From assembly GCF_005239225.2 (NCBI RefSeq), contig NC_133293.1, positions 2,914,001 to 2,978,000 on the forward strand: a stretch of 64,000 nt of DNA. Direction: 5' to 3'. Positions within the stretch are counted from its first letter, which is position 1. Every line of letters begins with the position of its first letter. A model generated the notes under the pieces. The model saw only the letters and a program-made list of their open reading frames with translations, was not told the DNA's origin and searched no databases. A program made the translations under genes and the position numbers. The stretch comes from Populus alba (taxonomy: Eukaryota; Streptophyta; Magnoliopsida; Malpighiales; Salicaceae). Positions 1 to 10,482 of the stretch are shown here, one piece after another.

Positions 1-658
1 CGATCCAGGCAAGGTCAAATTCGAATTTTGACGTAAAATGCACAACTATCCAGTTTTACGGAAATAGTCATAATTCTCAATCCTACCGTTGGATTGGACT
101 GAAATTTTACGTGGAGGCTTCTGACATGTTTTCGTACCTTGGGTTAAAATATCATGTCAATCGAAGTTCAGCAAGGCATCCAAACACGGGTCAACAGAGG
201 CTGTACGAGTTTTGTTATTTACTTCCTTTTGACTTGTGGACTTCCTATTTGGCTAGGATTCTTTTTCTAAAAGGATGCGGCAACTTATTTTGGGAATCTC
301 CTAATTCTACAAAGATCTTTAATGGGATGCAACATAGTTTTCAAGTGTGGCAAGGATTCATAAATGTTTCAGAATCCTTTTCTTACAAGGATTCCTTATT
401 CATCCTAGCTACAAAAAGGAAAGAAGATTTCAGAACTAATTCTACCTTCAGATTTGATTCTCCTATCTTATATGGGACTTCTAAAGGGTAACAAGTCTGA
501 TCTTATCATATTTAGAATTTTAAATTCGAATTTATTTATTTTATTGTTATTTTCTTCTTAGTTTAGGGTTTATTTATATTATTTGGGTTTAATTGTAAGT
601 GGGCATCATATAAGTCCACATAAGGGGTCCATTAGGGTTTATTTTAGTTTGGAGTCAC

Positions 659-666
659 TATAAATA
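659..666 (+). promoter_or_regulatory. TATA box of the putative LTR remnant
   Basis: TATAAATA lies downstream of repeated 'agggttta' words and about 70 bp upstream of a TG microsatellite. The arrangement fits an LTR promoter on the plus strand. Function is inferred from the motif alone. Confidence 0.3.
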
Positions 667-730
667 AGAGCATAATCAGACATGCAAAGAAGACAATTCA
701 GATTAATAAAACTTCTTGTTTGCCGCACTT

Positions 731-749
731 TGTGTGTGTGTGTGTGTGT
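731..749. repeat. (TG)n microsatellite
   Basis: An uninterrupted TG dinucleotide run of about nine units, inside the putative LTR leader. Confidence 0.9.
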
Positions 750-1009
750 TGGTGGGATAATCTCCCTTCCATGGTTCTCTAAAGAACTGAAAAACAACTT
801 ATCGAAGAACAACTATCTTCGTGGCGTCATCCTTATACTTCTCGTTCACGAATCAATATTCATTGGGTGGGGGTTTATGTTTCCAATAGTGTTGGTGCCT
901 AGGTACAAGTTATCTTTGTGTCACACTCCTATCAAACCTGATTTATTTGGCTTTCCGAGAATTGGTGTCTTTACGTGTGGGTTGCATGACCACGTGATCA
1001 CGAGGTTCG

Positions 1010-2412
1010 CATCAGTTGCTACTGACCCTGAATTCATCACCGAAAACTGAGTCACTAATGACCAAGAAATCATCAACGAACACTCCGTCATTGCTGAACC
1101 TGAAATCTTCATCAAAAATTGAGTGACAACTAATGCATGGAATCCCTATAGAGAACAAAGTTGCTCATGACCCTGAAATCATCGCCGAAAACTGAGTCCC
1201 TGCTGACCAAGAAATCATCATGGAACAATTCGTCACTCCTGAACAAGAAATCATCACTTAAAACTTAGTGACAGCTGCCTCATCAAATCCCCATAGAAAA
1301 AAAAAAGTTGCTCCTGGACCTAAAATCATCTCTGAAAAACTAAGTCATTGCTGACCAAGAAATCATCATGCAACAATCCATCACTCTTGAACAAGAAATC
1401 ATCTTTCAAAACTGATTGACGGTTGACTCATAGAATCCCATAGAAAACAAAGTTGCTCCTGACGTTGAAATCATCACCGAAAACTAAGTCACTCTTGACC
1501 AAGAAATCATCATGAAACAATCAATCACTCCTGAACAAGAAATCATCTTTGAAAATAGATTGACGGCTAACTCATGGAATCCACATAGAAAAAAAAAATT
1601 GCTCTTGACCTTGAAATCATCACCAAAAACTAAGTCACTTATGACCAAGAAATCATAAGCGAACACTCCGTCACTGCTGAACCAGAAATCTTAATCGAAA
1701 AATGAGTGATGACAGACGCATGGAATCCCCATAGAAAACAAAGTTGCTCCTGACCCTGTAATCATCTTCGAAAATTGAGTCACTCTTGATTGAGAAATCA
1801 TCAAGGAGCAATCCGTCGTGCTTGAACGAGAAATCATTATTGCAAACTGATTGACAGGTGACTCATAGAATCCATATAGAAAAAAAATGTTGCTCCTAAC
1901 CCTAAAATCATCACTGAAAACTGAGTGACGGATGACTCATGGAATACCTATAGAAAAAAAGTTGCTACTGGCCCTAAAATCATTACCGAAAGCTGAGTCA
2001 CTAATGACCAAGAAATCGTCAGCGAACACTCTGTCACTGCTGAACCAGAAATCTTCATCGAAAATTGATTGATGGTTGATGCATGGAATCCCCATAGAAA
2101 AAAAAGTTGCTGCTGACCTTGAAATCATCACCGAAAACTAAGTCACTCATGACCAAGAAATCGTTAGCGAACACTTCATCATTGTTGAACTAGAAATCTT
2201 CAATGAAAACTAAGTGTTGATAGACATATGGAATCATCACAAAAAATGAGTCATTGCTGATCTAGAAATCATCAGCGAAAACCAAGTTACGTGTGATGCA
2301 TGGAATCATAATCGAAAAATGAGTCACTAATGGCCAAGAAATCATTAGCGAACACTCTGGCACTACTAAACTAGAAATCTTCATCGAACACTGAGTGACG
2401 ACTGACGCATGG
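1010..2412. repeat. Satellite 1 array, block a
   Basis: Diverged tandem repeats made of ~36-bp subunits. The recurring words are 'gaaatcatcaccgaaaac', 'gagtcactgctgacc', 'cactccgtcactgctgaacc' and 'gcatggaatccccatagaaaac'. Four subunits make a ~145-bp unit. Copies in this block differ more from each other than those in block c, as expected at the edge of an array. Short open frames on the minus strand here are by-products of the repeat, not genes. The block is cut by the solo LTR at 2413 and resumes exactly after it. Confidence 0.9.
2408..2412. repeat. Left target-site duplication (CATGG) of solo LTR
   Basis: CATGG immediately precedes the LTR's TGTCATAACCC start and is repeated right after its end at 4797-4801. 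Removing the LTR and one copy restores the satellite phrase 'gacgcatggcatcccc'. Confidence 0.9.
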
Positions 2413-2439
2413 TGTCATAACCCAATTTTGACCTTTGTA

Positions 2440-2472
<33 letters not shown>

Positions 2473-2500
2473 TTTATTTTTATTATTATTTTTTATTTTA
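2440..2500. repeat. (ATT)n microsatellite
   Basis: A TTA/ATT trinucleotide run with interruptions, close to the 5' end of the solo LTR. Confidence 0.85.
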
Positions 2501-2639
2501 TTTACTGAAAAAGGATAAAAAAAATTGATGAAAAAATATAAATAATGATGAAAAAACAAGTAAAATGAAATAAATGAAGAATGAATTAAAATTTGGGTTA
2601 AGGGCAATATGATTGGAAGTTTTGGGGTTTAATTAAACT

Positions 2640-3130
2640 TTGGAATTAATCTAATTAACCTTGGAATTAAATTTATTTAATCCAATTAAGGGTTTAATTA
2701 AAGAATTGATAAATTTTTAGACTTAATTAAGCTTGAAATTAATTTAATTCATCCAATCAAGAATTTAATTGGAGAATAATAAGCTTTGAGACTTAATTAA
2801 GCTAGAACTAATTTAATTAATCCAATTAAGGGTTTAATTAGAGAATTGATAAGTTTTGAGACTTAATTGAGTTTGGAATTAATTTAATTAATCCAATTAA
2901 GGGTTTAATTGGAGAATTGATAAGTTTTAAGACTTAATTGAGTTTGGAATTAATTTAATGAATCCCAATTTAAGGGTTTAATTGGAGAATTGATAAGTTT
3001 TTGAGACTTAATTAAGCTCGGAATTGATTTAATCAATCCAATTAAGGGTTTAATTGGAGAATTGATAAGTTTTAGACTTAATTGGACTTTGGATTTAATT
3101 AAAGAAATAGTAAAGTTTGGGGTTAATTGG
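2640..3130 (+). repeat. Tandem repeat (~71 bp) inside solo LTR
   Basis: About six to seven imperfect copies of a unit built around 'aagggtttaattggagaat', 'gataagttttgagacttaat' and 'ttggaattaatttaat'. The unit measures about 71 bp by direct counting between copies. It is extremely AT-rich and lies upstream of the LTR's TATA box, in the U3 position, where plant LTRs often carry subrepeats. Confidence 0.8.
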
Positions 3131-3420
3131 AGGTCCAAATTGCAAAATTAAAATCCAAGGACTACATTGAAAAGGGCGCGCAAATTCAGGGGGCCAATTA
3201 CAGTTTAACCAGGGGCTTAAATACAAAAGTTTCGAAACTTCACGGGTCAAAACGAAATTGCCACCTCATATCCCAAAACAGCGTCGTTTGAAAGAACGAT
3301 GTTCATCTTCTTCTTCTTCATAAGGAGACCGTTTCCAACAGTAATGACGGGTCACCTCAGTTATAGATGTTTTAATGTTTTCGTCCCTCTGTATGCCGTC
3401 CGTTACCACTGATCAGACTC

Positions 3421-3427
3421 TATAAAA
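3421..3427 (+). promoter_or_regulatory. TATA box of solo LTR
   Basis: TATAAAA after 'cagactc', followed by a long A-rich, purine-rich leader. This is the likely U3/R promoter of the LTR on the plus strand, inferred from motif and position. Confidence 0.5.
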
Positions 3428-4796
3428 CAGAGGAATGACGAAGAAAAACGGGGGGACTGAAAGGGGGAAAACAGTGGGGTTTTGGACGAGAAACCGAGGA
3501 AAAACTTCAGCTAAACCAGACAAAAAAAAAAAAACCAGAGGAGAAACTCAGAGCAAAGAAAAGAGAAAAGCAGAGCACAAATACCAAGCAATTATACACA
3601 AAGAGACGGGGAGAAAAAAAAAGAACCCTGAACAGAGGTGGAAACAAATACCTAGAGGCTAAAAATCCCATACGAAAAAACCCAGTAGACAGGGGGGAAG
3701 CTAAGCCCGGGCGCCAAAAAAACAGTCAGGGAAGACACAGAAAACAAAGGGGCAGGAAACAGAGCAAAAACACAAGACAAAACCCAAACCCAGATTTGAA
3801 GGGAAAGCCAGCACCGTCTGCAGTTCTTCATCGCAAGGACCGAAAAAGTAGGGAAAAGCAAAGAAAAAAGGAACAGCGGCCACAGAAGCAAAGGAAAGCA
3901 GGAGGGAAAGCTATAAGCAAAGGAGGGCCACCGCGCTGCCACCATCCACACCGTCTCCAGAGCCAAGTAAGTAAGCTTCTCTTTCACCGCTTTTCATTTT
4001 AAATCACTTCCTACTGTACACTCTCAATTAATCCCTTTATCTATTAATGCACGTGTGATTTTGTTCACGCGTGCTTCATGTTGCCCAGCCGGGTCCAGCC
4101 CAGCCTATGTGGGCTGAGCTGGACCCAGCCCAAAAAAATAGAAAAAATTAAAAAAAACAACAGAAAAATAGAAAAAAATAAAAATAATAAAAAATGTGTA
4201 TGCATGAATAAAAATAATATAAATTTATTGGTTTATTCACTGACGCCAGAGTCAGGAATAAAAATACCGGCTTAAATTTATATTATTTTTATTCGTTGTA
4301 TTTTTATTTTGTTTAACTAGAAAAATAAAAAATGTGTGCATGAGTAAAAAAATTTTATTTTTATTTATTTATTCACTGGTGCTAGAATAGGGAATAAAAG
4401 AAATATTGATCTAATATTTTCGTAGCTACGAATTTTGACCAACGCTAGAGTTGGAATTATTCAAGCTCGAATATTCACTGGCGCCAAAGTTAAGAATATT
4501 ATAAACAAATCATCATAGTATAAACTAATAAACATTTACCAATTGAAGACAAAACCAGCAATGCAGTCTGTCTTAGGCAGAACGTTTAAGGGATGATAAT
4601 ATATTCCCTTTTGCGTAACCAATTCCGAACTATAGAATCTCTGTTGACCAGTTAGGGTTCCTAGTGACCATAATACTAGGTGGCGACTCCTTAAATAAGA
4701 TATTTTTCCCTAAAAGAACCAGATGCCAGAAACCTATTCTTTTTCCATAATAATCAAGAATTATTTTTGTGGGCCGCCGCAATGTCGGGTGCGACA

Positions 4797-4801
4797 CATG
4801 G
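4797..4801. repeat. Right target-site duplication (CATGG) of solo LTR
   Basis: Direct repeat of 2408-2412. The satellite continues immediately afterwards in register. Confidence 0.9.
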
Positions 4802-5920
4802 CATCCCCTTAGAAAACATAGTGGCTCCTGACCCTAAAATCTTCACCGAAAACTGAGTGATGGCTGACGCATGGAATCCCCATAGAAAATAAAGTTGTTC
4901 CTCACCCTGAAATCATCACCGAAAACTACGTCACTACTGACCTAGAAATCATCAGCAAAAACTGAGTTATGGGTGTTGCATGGAATCCTTAGTGAAAACT
5001 AAGTTGCTTCTAACCGTGAAAATCGTCAAGTGAACACTTCATCACTGCTGAACCATAAATCATCATCGAAAACTTAGTGACGGCAGATGCATGGAATCCT
5101 CATAGAAAAAAAAGTTGCTCCTCACCCTGAAATCATCACCGAAAACTAAGTTACTGTTAACCTAGAAATCGTCTGCGAACAATTCATCACCGTTGAACCA
5201 GAAATCATCATAAAAAATTGAGTGACATATGATGTATGGAATCACTATACAAAACAAAGTTGCTCATGACCCTGAAACCATCACCGAAAACTAAGTCACT
5301 TTGGACCTAGTAACCCTCAACGAACACTCCGTCACTGCTGAACTAGAAATCATCATCAAAAGTTGAGTGACAGTTGACGCATGGAATACCCATAAAAAAC
5401 AATGTTGCTCCTGCCTTGGAATCATCACAGAGAATTGAGTCACTACGGACCTAGAAATCCTAGGCGAGCACTCTGTCACTCCTGAACGAGAAATCATCAA
5501 CGAAAACCGAGTGATGGCTAATGCATGGAATCCAAATAGAAAACAAAGTTGGTCCTGACCCTGAAATCATCACCAAAAACTAAGTCACTGCTACCTAGAC
5601 ATCATATGCGAACACTCCGTCACTGCAGAAACAAAAATCATCACCGAAAACTGAGTGATAGCAGACGCGTGGAATCCCAATAGAAAATAGAGTTGCTCCT
5701 CACCCTGAAATCATCATCGAAAACTGAATCTTTGCTGACCTTGAAATCATCAGCACAAACCGAGTTACGGGTGACGTATGGAATCAACAAGGAAAAATAA
5801 GTCGTTGCTGACCCTGAAATTATCAGCGAACTCTCCATCACTACTGAACCATAAATCATCATCGAAACCTGAGTGATGGCAGACGCATGGAATCCTCACA
5901 GAAAACAAAGTTGCTCCTTA

Positions 5921-5925
5921 CCCTT
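5921..5925. repeat. Target-site duplication CCCTT, left of copy A
   Basis: CCCTT precedes the TGACACG terminus of copy A and recurs at 15289-15293 after its other terminus. This proves a single clean insertion into satellite 1. Confidence 0.92.
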
Positions 5926-7519
5926 TGACACGACCAAAAGCTTGATGTCTTTTCCCAAGTGCAGGAGTGTCGAAGTAATAAATAACCCGGCAAGACCGGG
6001 AGTCGAACCACAGAGAGGGTTAATTGTATAAATTATAAATACAAAGACAACAATAATAACAATAATAATAACAATAATAGTAAATAATATAATAATAATA
6101 ATAATAAATAATAATAATAATAAAGAGAGCTTTGAGATGTAAAGTTGATGTAAGGATTAAACAACGATAAAAACAAAATGTCAAGGTTAGAGGATCCACT
6201 AATGGTACTTTCAAACAAGTATAATATAAACTCTTATTACTCAAATTGGAAAACCACACATAAAGGAGGGTTCCAATCAGATTATAAATTGTTAACATGA
6301 TTACATTAGTCATCTTATTCGAATAAAGCTAATACTTGTAAATGTTGGCAGGCATTCATGATTATAACTTATGTTAACAACAAATCAAGTTCCTTTCATA
6401 GCTCAGGTGTCGGTTATACCATACAATATGGGCTATGAAAGTGCCAAGTATTTGTTGTACCAAGTGTTATACAACATAAATCTAGATTAACCATTTAACA
6501 AGCAAAGTATTAAAAGTGAACAAGATAACAAAATATAAAACATGTTAGTATCCAACGTTAAGGTCCATGTTAAGTTTATATTATACTTATTCTTACACCA
6601 TTAGTGTACCCTTTTCACCTTGACATAATAACTTAGCTGAACATAATGAAAGAAAGAAACATAAATGAACAAGATACAAACATAAATGAGAAAGAACTTA
6701 ACTAAGTAAAGGAAAGGAAATAAAGTGCATAAAACTTGATATTAATGAAAGCAAAACATAAGCAATACAAAGAGAGAAGCAATAGCATGATCTTGATCTG
6801 GAAACCAAATGCCTCAATACATGGTAAGTGCCTCCTTTTATAGGCCAAAATTTGGAACTATTGATTTGTTTGACTAATTGATGAGTGGGTGGCCACATCT
6901 TGACTAGATAACAATCCTTATCTTCTTGTCTGATCAAGACATCATTGCTAACATCATAATTTGCCCAGAATCCTCAAGAATGTTCTAGGAAATTGTCTCA
7001 GCTTTCCAACAAAAAAAGATGAGGTCATTTGGACTTCTAGAACTCAAGATATGGGCTGAACACTAAATAGTGTTTGGGCTGCAGGACAGCTTCGGACTTC
7101 TTCGTTGTTCCTTCAATTTGGACTTCAAAACGACCTTTTCAAATCTTGGGCTCCTCATGAAAGTTGTAGGCTTTTGTCTTACCTTTCCATCCATATAAAG
7201 TGGACCTAAATCCGAAATCTAGAGCTCCAGATATGATCCAATTACCGAGCAATGTTCCCGGTTTGGACTGCACGACATCTCTTTTCTAAGTTTGGCCATC
7301 TCTTTGTCCTTTAACTTTCAATGCTTAAACTCATTAATCAAATCCTTTTATTTATGTGATAGTCCTGCATTTAAAATGAGCATTTACCATAAATTAAGGT
7401 GTCTTATAATATCAAACTTGTTATTATAAACATGCTTTAGTTAAGGAGTTATTGATACTTCAAGTGCAAAATGATGATATAAAAACCTTGATAAACATGC
7501 ACTTTTTAAGTACTAATCA
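5926..7519 (-). repeat. 3' LTR of copy A
   Basis: 1594 bp, with TG...CA termini when read on the minus strand (plus-strand ends TGACACG and TAATCA). It pairs with 13713-15288. By eye the two LTRs differ by about seven substitutions but about twenty one-base or short length changes, nearly all in mononucleotide runs. That pattern suggests sequencing error on top of a young insertion. It contains an (ATA)n microsatellite near 6050-6125. Confidence 0.92.
6835..6842 (-). promoter_or_regulatory. TATA box in 3' LTR of copy A
   Basis: TATAAAAG on the minus strand, within 'cctataaaaggaggc', conserved at the equivalent place in all four LTRs of this family. In the 3' LTR it would direct transcription outwards into satellite 1. 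Confidence 0.6.
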
Positions 7520-7534
7520 CACCCCCCAACCAGC
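7520..7534 (-). promoter_or_regulatory. Polypurine tract of copy A
   Basis: On the minus strand this reads gctggttggggggtg, directly upstream of the 3' LTR's TGATTAG. This is the expected second-strand priming site of an LTR retrotransposon. Confidence 0.75.
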
Positions 7535-7806
7535 TTATTACTAGTCCCTAGTAAATCTAAAGCGTTAAAATTAGAGAAACAATTTGCAAGTTCCACAAAG
7601 CAAGGCATTCATCATTCAACTTCCATTAATCTATCCAGATAAACAAACTCTCATTAAATTTATATTCCTGCTTTCATACTTCGTAAACAAGATATTAATA
7701 AACCTTCTTTTTGTGTGCTCAATGAAAACATAGATGATGGGGCTTTTGTTGGAAGAAAACAATATTATGTTCAAATGTTTAAGGTGAACTTCCTTGGGTT
7801 GGGATT

Positions 7807-7838
<32 letters not shown>

Positions 7839-8566
7839 CTTTTTTTATTTATATACACATACAACTTAAAACACAATGTATCTTTAACCCATGTAACGAG
7901 TTTTAGGGCTAATGACTCCCAGACCAGTTGGTATTAGGGCATTAGGTGTTGAGACACCCCTACGAGCTTAACAACTCGGGTTGCAGATACTGATACGTAG
8001 ATAGTGCAATGTTTGATTCCCTTAAGCTTTTCTCCTTAACCCATGTAACAAAGCTTTGGGCCAATAGCTCCCAAGTCAGTTGACTTTAGGGTATTAGGTG
8101 TTAAAACACCCCTTCGGGCTTAATTGCTTAGGTTAGGGAGGCTACGAAACCAAACTTATCCACGTTTTATTATCATCAATACTAATCTTCTTTTTTTTTT
8201 TTTCTCTTTTTTTTTTTCTTTGCAAATTATATACTATCCTTTTCCCTTAGTTGTTACCTTCAACAAAAGAACATAATTAATGTAATAATCCAATGTGCAA
8301 TCCCACAATCATATGTTAAAGTGTGTGTGTGAAAATGAAGGTTTAAATAATACTTGTTAAATGAGTATATAAGAGCATAATCAAGTGATAACAATGTGAG
8401 AGTTTGTAAACCTGAATATTTCAAGAAGTATTATGATAGACCTTGGTAATGAAACTTACTAAGATGCGTCTCTAGAGTCAATAAAAATTGGATTCCATAC
8501 TCTGGCCATCCTAATAACAATTTTGTCAAATGGTTTTAATAATAGCAAAAACAGTTAGCAAGTTAG

Positions 8567-8568
<2 letters not shown>

Positions 8569-8602
<34 letters not shown>

Positions 8603-8608
8603 ATATAT
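8569..8608. repeat. (AT)n microsatellite in copy A
   Basis: Two TA runs separated by 'tatt', followed by poly(T). The corresponding place in copy B has only a short poly(A)-type run, so the microsatellite expanded in copy A or contracted in copy B. Confidence 0.85.
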
Positions 8609-8651
8609 TTTTTTTTTTAAAACTACTACCCTCTCCCCCCAACCAAAACGA

Positions 8652-8669
8652 GACATTGTCCTCAATGTT
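8652..8669 (-). promoter_or_regulatory. Conserved inverted repeat in 3' region of copy A
   Basis: Plus-strand gacattg-tcct-caatgtt forms a near-perfect 7-bp stem with a 4-base loop. The same hairpin is perfect in copy B at 38611-38628. It lies upstream of the polypurine tract. Function unknown; it could act in RNA structure or packaging. Confidence 0.5.
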
Positions 8670-8806
8670 CGAAGGTAGAAAGATAGAGTATAGAAGACAT
8701 CACCTGAAACAACGAACAATGACAAAACCTGAAACGCACTTAAACAAACATAAAAAGTAACAAAACAAAATAATATGCTATTAATAAAACCAAAAGACAC
8801 AAGGTT

Positions 8807-9462
8807 TCACAGATGAAGGCTCAAATCTAATCTAAGCTTTTTACGACTTTCCTTAGTTGACCAATCTAGACGACTCATGCAGGGATCAATGACAGGGATG
8901 AAAGATTGTAGTTGGTCAATCAATTGTTCAGCAGTAGCAGCAGAGATTATGATTCGTCGTGCCGAAGATGTTAGAAATTCCTGTTCCACAGCTTGATCAA
9001 GGAAAGACAACAACTTATCATAAAAACCATTAACGTTAAAACAAACCTATAGGTTTATGGTGAATGTGCAGTTGGCCCAAGATGAAATATGAAAGATCTC
9101 TTCCAATGTGCCCAGACCACCAGGTAAGGCAATGAAGGCATCAACATGGTTTAAACATGGTATTCAGTCGGTCAGACATTGTTGGGACCTGTAGTTCCTC
9201 TCCAATTGTTTTTCCAATGATGTCCCCAGTTGCTAAAGCTTTGGGGACAACCCCCAAAACTTGACTGCCTTCCTAAAAATGAAGCCATTGACACACCTCC
9301 CATTAACCCAAGGCTGCCTCCCCCATACACTAAATGAATCTTTCTCTCAGCTAGTACCCGACCAAGATGATTTGCTGATTCTAAAAACTCTTTTTCTTTC
9401 CCAGAACTGGATCCACCGAAAACACAAATATTTCTTATATGATGACTTGAGGAACCTGCCAT
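8807..9462 (-). pseudogene. LOG: LOG-type cytokinin riboside 5'-monophosphate phosphoribohydrolase (captured, frameshifted), copy A
   Basis: LOG enzymes release active cytokinin bases from cytokinin nucleotides in one step in the cytosol. The minus-strand reading starts at the ATG at 9462-9460 with ICVFGGSSSG, then GGGSLGLMGG, then PGGLGTLE at about 9101-9125 (the family's PGGxGTxxE signature), and ends at 8807. About 217 codons would be the family's normal length. Compared with copy B there are four one-base length differences: extra bases near 9272, 9156 and 9031 and a missing one near 9076. All four lie in or beside short runs of one base, so the gene does not read through as given. There are no introns, whereas plant LOG genes normally have several, so this looks like a cDNA copy carried by the retroelement. 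The start keeps SSSG in the first motif where copy B has SSPR. Confidence 0.88.
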
Positions 9463-9714
9463 TTCTACACACTTCTATATTTGATGAATATATGGGATGA
9501 GTAGAAATGAAGGGAAGGAAGAGAAGAATTTATAGATGAAAAAAAGTGAAAATGCAATCATACCACCTATATGTAGGCCAGCTGTAGTCTCACAAACTCT
9601 CTCTCTCTCTCTCTTTATTAATTATTTATTTTGAAAAGCATGTATGTACAGGTAGTTGTGATTGTGGCTCACATCTTCCCTTGGTTTTACGTCCAAGAAC
9701 GGCTTAAACGCCCT
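9463..9714 (-). other. Intergenic spacer upstream of LOG, copy A
   Basis: About 250 bp between the cysteine-rich ORF and LOG. It carries a CT/AG microsatellite near 9598-9616, a TATA-like box at 9527-9534 and a pyrimidine-rich leader (minus strand) just before the LOG ATG. No coding sequence is seen. Confidence 0.6.
9527..9534 (-). promoter_or_regulatory. TATA-like box upstream of LOG, copy A
   Basis: TATAAATT on the minus strand, about 65 bp before the LOG ATG and followed by a CT-rich leader. It is conserved in copy B at 37746-37753. It suggests the cargo could be transcribed from its own promoter, but this is inferred from sequence alone. Confidence 0.5.
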
Positions 9715-10269
9715 CTATGGGTCGGGGATAGGCTTCCCATCCAGTTTTCTTAAAAACTGGCAAACAAGGTCTTTTTTTAGTCAGATTCCCAAGACTAAGT
9801 CGATCATGTTCTTTATGGAATTGTGGCCATAAATCATGAATTACACGATGCACATCTCTCCACTAGGATGCGTCTCAAGGGTCAACAAAAGATTATCTAA
9901 AGACCCCTTACTCAGGCCATCCTTAATGAATTGTATCTTATCTTCACGATTTACAGATACCATTCCTAAAGAACGACATGTCATATTACAAGTCCATCTG
10001 GCACATCGATGACAGACTTTCAGTCGTTTTGCACGACGTTTCTTTGCAAAAGTGCTTTTACCTGTTCCAGGCATGTGTGAAATGAAAGAATTGGAGGACT
10101 CACCTGATAATCGGACCTTTGCTTCAATTAGCCAGCGAATATCTTCAGGAATTCCATGATTCATTAACAACCTCAATCTTGCACACCTAGCACGGTAAAA
10201 TTTTTGTAATCGCATTCTGAGGCAGAGTGGGAAAATACCTTTTTCAACTTTTCAAGAGTGGTGTTCCAT
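9715..10269 (-). pseudogene. Basic cysteine-rich ORF resembling plant-virus nucleic-acid-binding proteins, copy A
   Basis: The clearest open stretch is 9841-10215. It contains a GTGKST motif, a run of basic residues (AKKRRAKRLK), then a C-x2-C-x4-C-x3-C cluster starting CHRC, then VN and QFIKDG. A basic block followed by a CHRC zinc-finger-like cluster and a downstream 'N...QFI+DG' is the plan I associate with the small cysteine-rich proteins of carlaviruses and relatives (Carla_C4 / Viral_NABP families). The spacing between the cysteine pairs is shorter here than I recall for those families. A likely start ATG is at 10269, but that frame is broken soon afterwards, and a one-base difference near 9848 breaks the C-terminal part. 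It sits between integrase and LOG. It could instead be an unrelated retroelement ORF. Confidence 0.45.
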
Positions 10270-10482
10270 TTTAAAATTAGAATTGGGGAAAATATTCAAA
10301 AGAAGGGAGAAAGAGCAGAGAATTGTACAAATATATACAAATATCAGTTATTTGGGAAACTGAAAGAACCGACTTAAGAGTCACGGAGTACCGTTATCGC
10401 GCCATTTGACCGGGGTGAGAGACTAGCAAAACAAAAGTCACACTAAAAAAGCAACAAAAAAAATGTGAGAAAAACAAAATAA
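10270..10482 (-). other. Spacer between integrase C-terminus and cysteine-rich ORF, copy A
   Basis: Non-coding. On the minus strand it is T-rich at first, then holds 'caccccggtcaaatggcg', then a TATATATTTG stretch and a CT-rich leader before the ORF. The same layout occurs in copy B, so a separate promoter or splice signals for the downstream ORFs are possible. I cannot decide which. Confidence 0.4.

Larger units (their letters stand above)
1..1009 (+). mobile_element. Probable LTR or retroelement remnant
   Basis: This stretch comes before the first satellite and does not share its repeat. It is AT-rich, has no convincing coding sequence, and looks like a plant LTR: a long AT-rich upstream part, a TATA box near 659, then a leader with a TG microsatellite. 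The longest open frame (111-491) has no recognisable domain. I could not find a TG...CA pair, a primer site or a target duplication, so the boundaries and family are unknown. It could also be plain intergenic sequence. The right edge is where the first satellite subunit begins. Confidence 0.35.
2413..4796 (+). mobile_element. Solo LTR (2384 bp) of a Ty3/gypsy-type retrotransposon
   Basis: The segment starts TGTCATAACCC and ends GGTGCGACA, so it has TG...CA termini with a short terminal inverted repeat (TGTC/GACA). It is flanked by 5-bp direct repeats CATGG and splits satellite 1 cleanly. No PBS, polypurine tract or coding region is present, which makes it a solo LTR left by recombination between two LTRs. 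The termini and 2.4-kb length remind me of Tat/Ogre-type LTRs, but that assignment is from memory. It holds a ~71-bp tandem repeat (about 2640-3130), a TATA box at 3421, a purine-rich leader and diverged 'ttcactggcgccagagt' repeats near 4230-4500. Open frames at 3435-3662 and 3652-3987 are low-complexity, not genes. Confidence 0.88.
4797..5925. repeat. Satellite 1 array, block b
   Basis: Continuation of block a after the solo LTR, with the same ~36-bp subunits and ~145-bp units. Some units gain a pair of extra subunits containing 'gagttatgggtgacgtatgg'. It ends at the CCCTT target duplication of retroelement copy A and resumes at 15289. No gene. Confidence 0.9.
7535..8806 (-). other. 3' non-coding region of copy A between LOG and the LTR
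   Basis: No gene is visible. The region holds two diverged direct repeats sharing 'aacccatgtaac...attaggtgtt...acacccc' (about 7875-7990 and 8035-8155), a long poly(T) run near 7806-7850, and an AT microsatellite near 8569-8608. It also has the hairpin motif at 8652-8669 next to a 'gttgggggga' purine stretch (minus-strand reading). A conserved 'CATTGAGGACAATGT' followed by a G-rich stretch is, from memory, typical of the 3' region of Athila/Tat-type elements. Confidence 0.6.

Noticed and set aside
1..130. Origin of satellite 2 from the LTR remnant ('ccgttggat' shared with 'aacggtcggatc')
   Set aside because: The shared word is too short, and no further co-linear similarity could be seen.
111..491. 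126-codon open frame as a gene
   Set aside because: No domain, low-complexity flanks, and position inside an LTR-like segment.
3435..3987. Basic and hydrophobic open frames on both strands in the solo LTR
   Set aside because: They come from a purine-rich leader that reads as Lys/Arg/Gln on one strand and Phe/Leu/Ser on the other, with no recognisable domain.
6020..6313. Tyr/Ile-rich and Asn-rich open frames in the LTRs of copy A (also 13729-13917)
   Set aside because: Translations of (ATA)n microsatellites inside LTRs.
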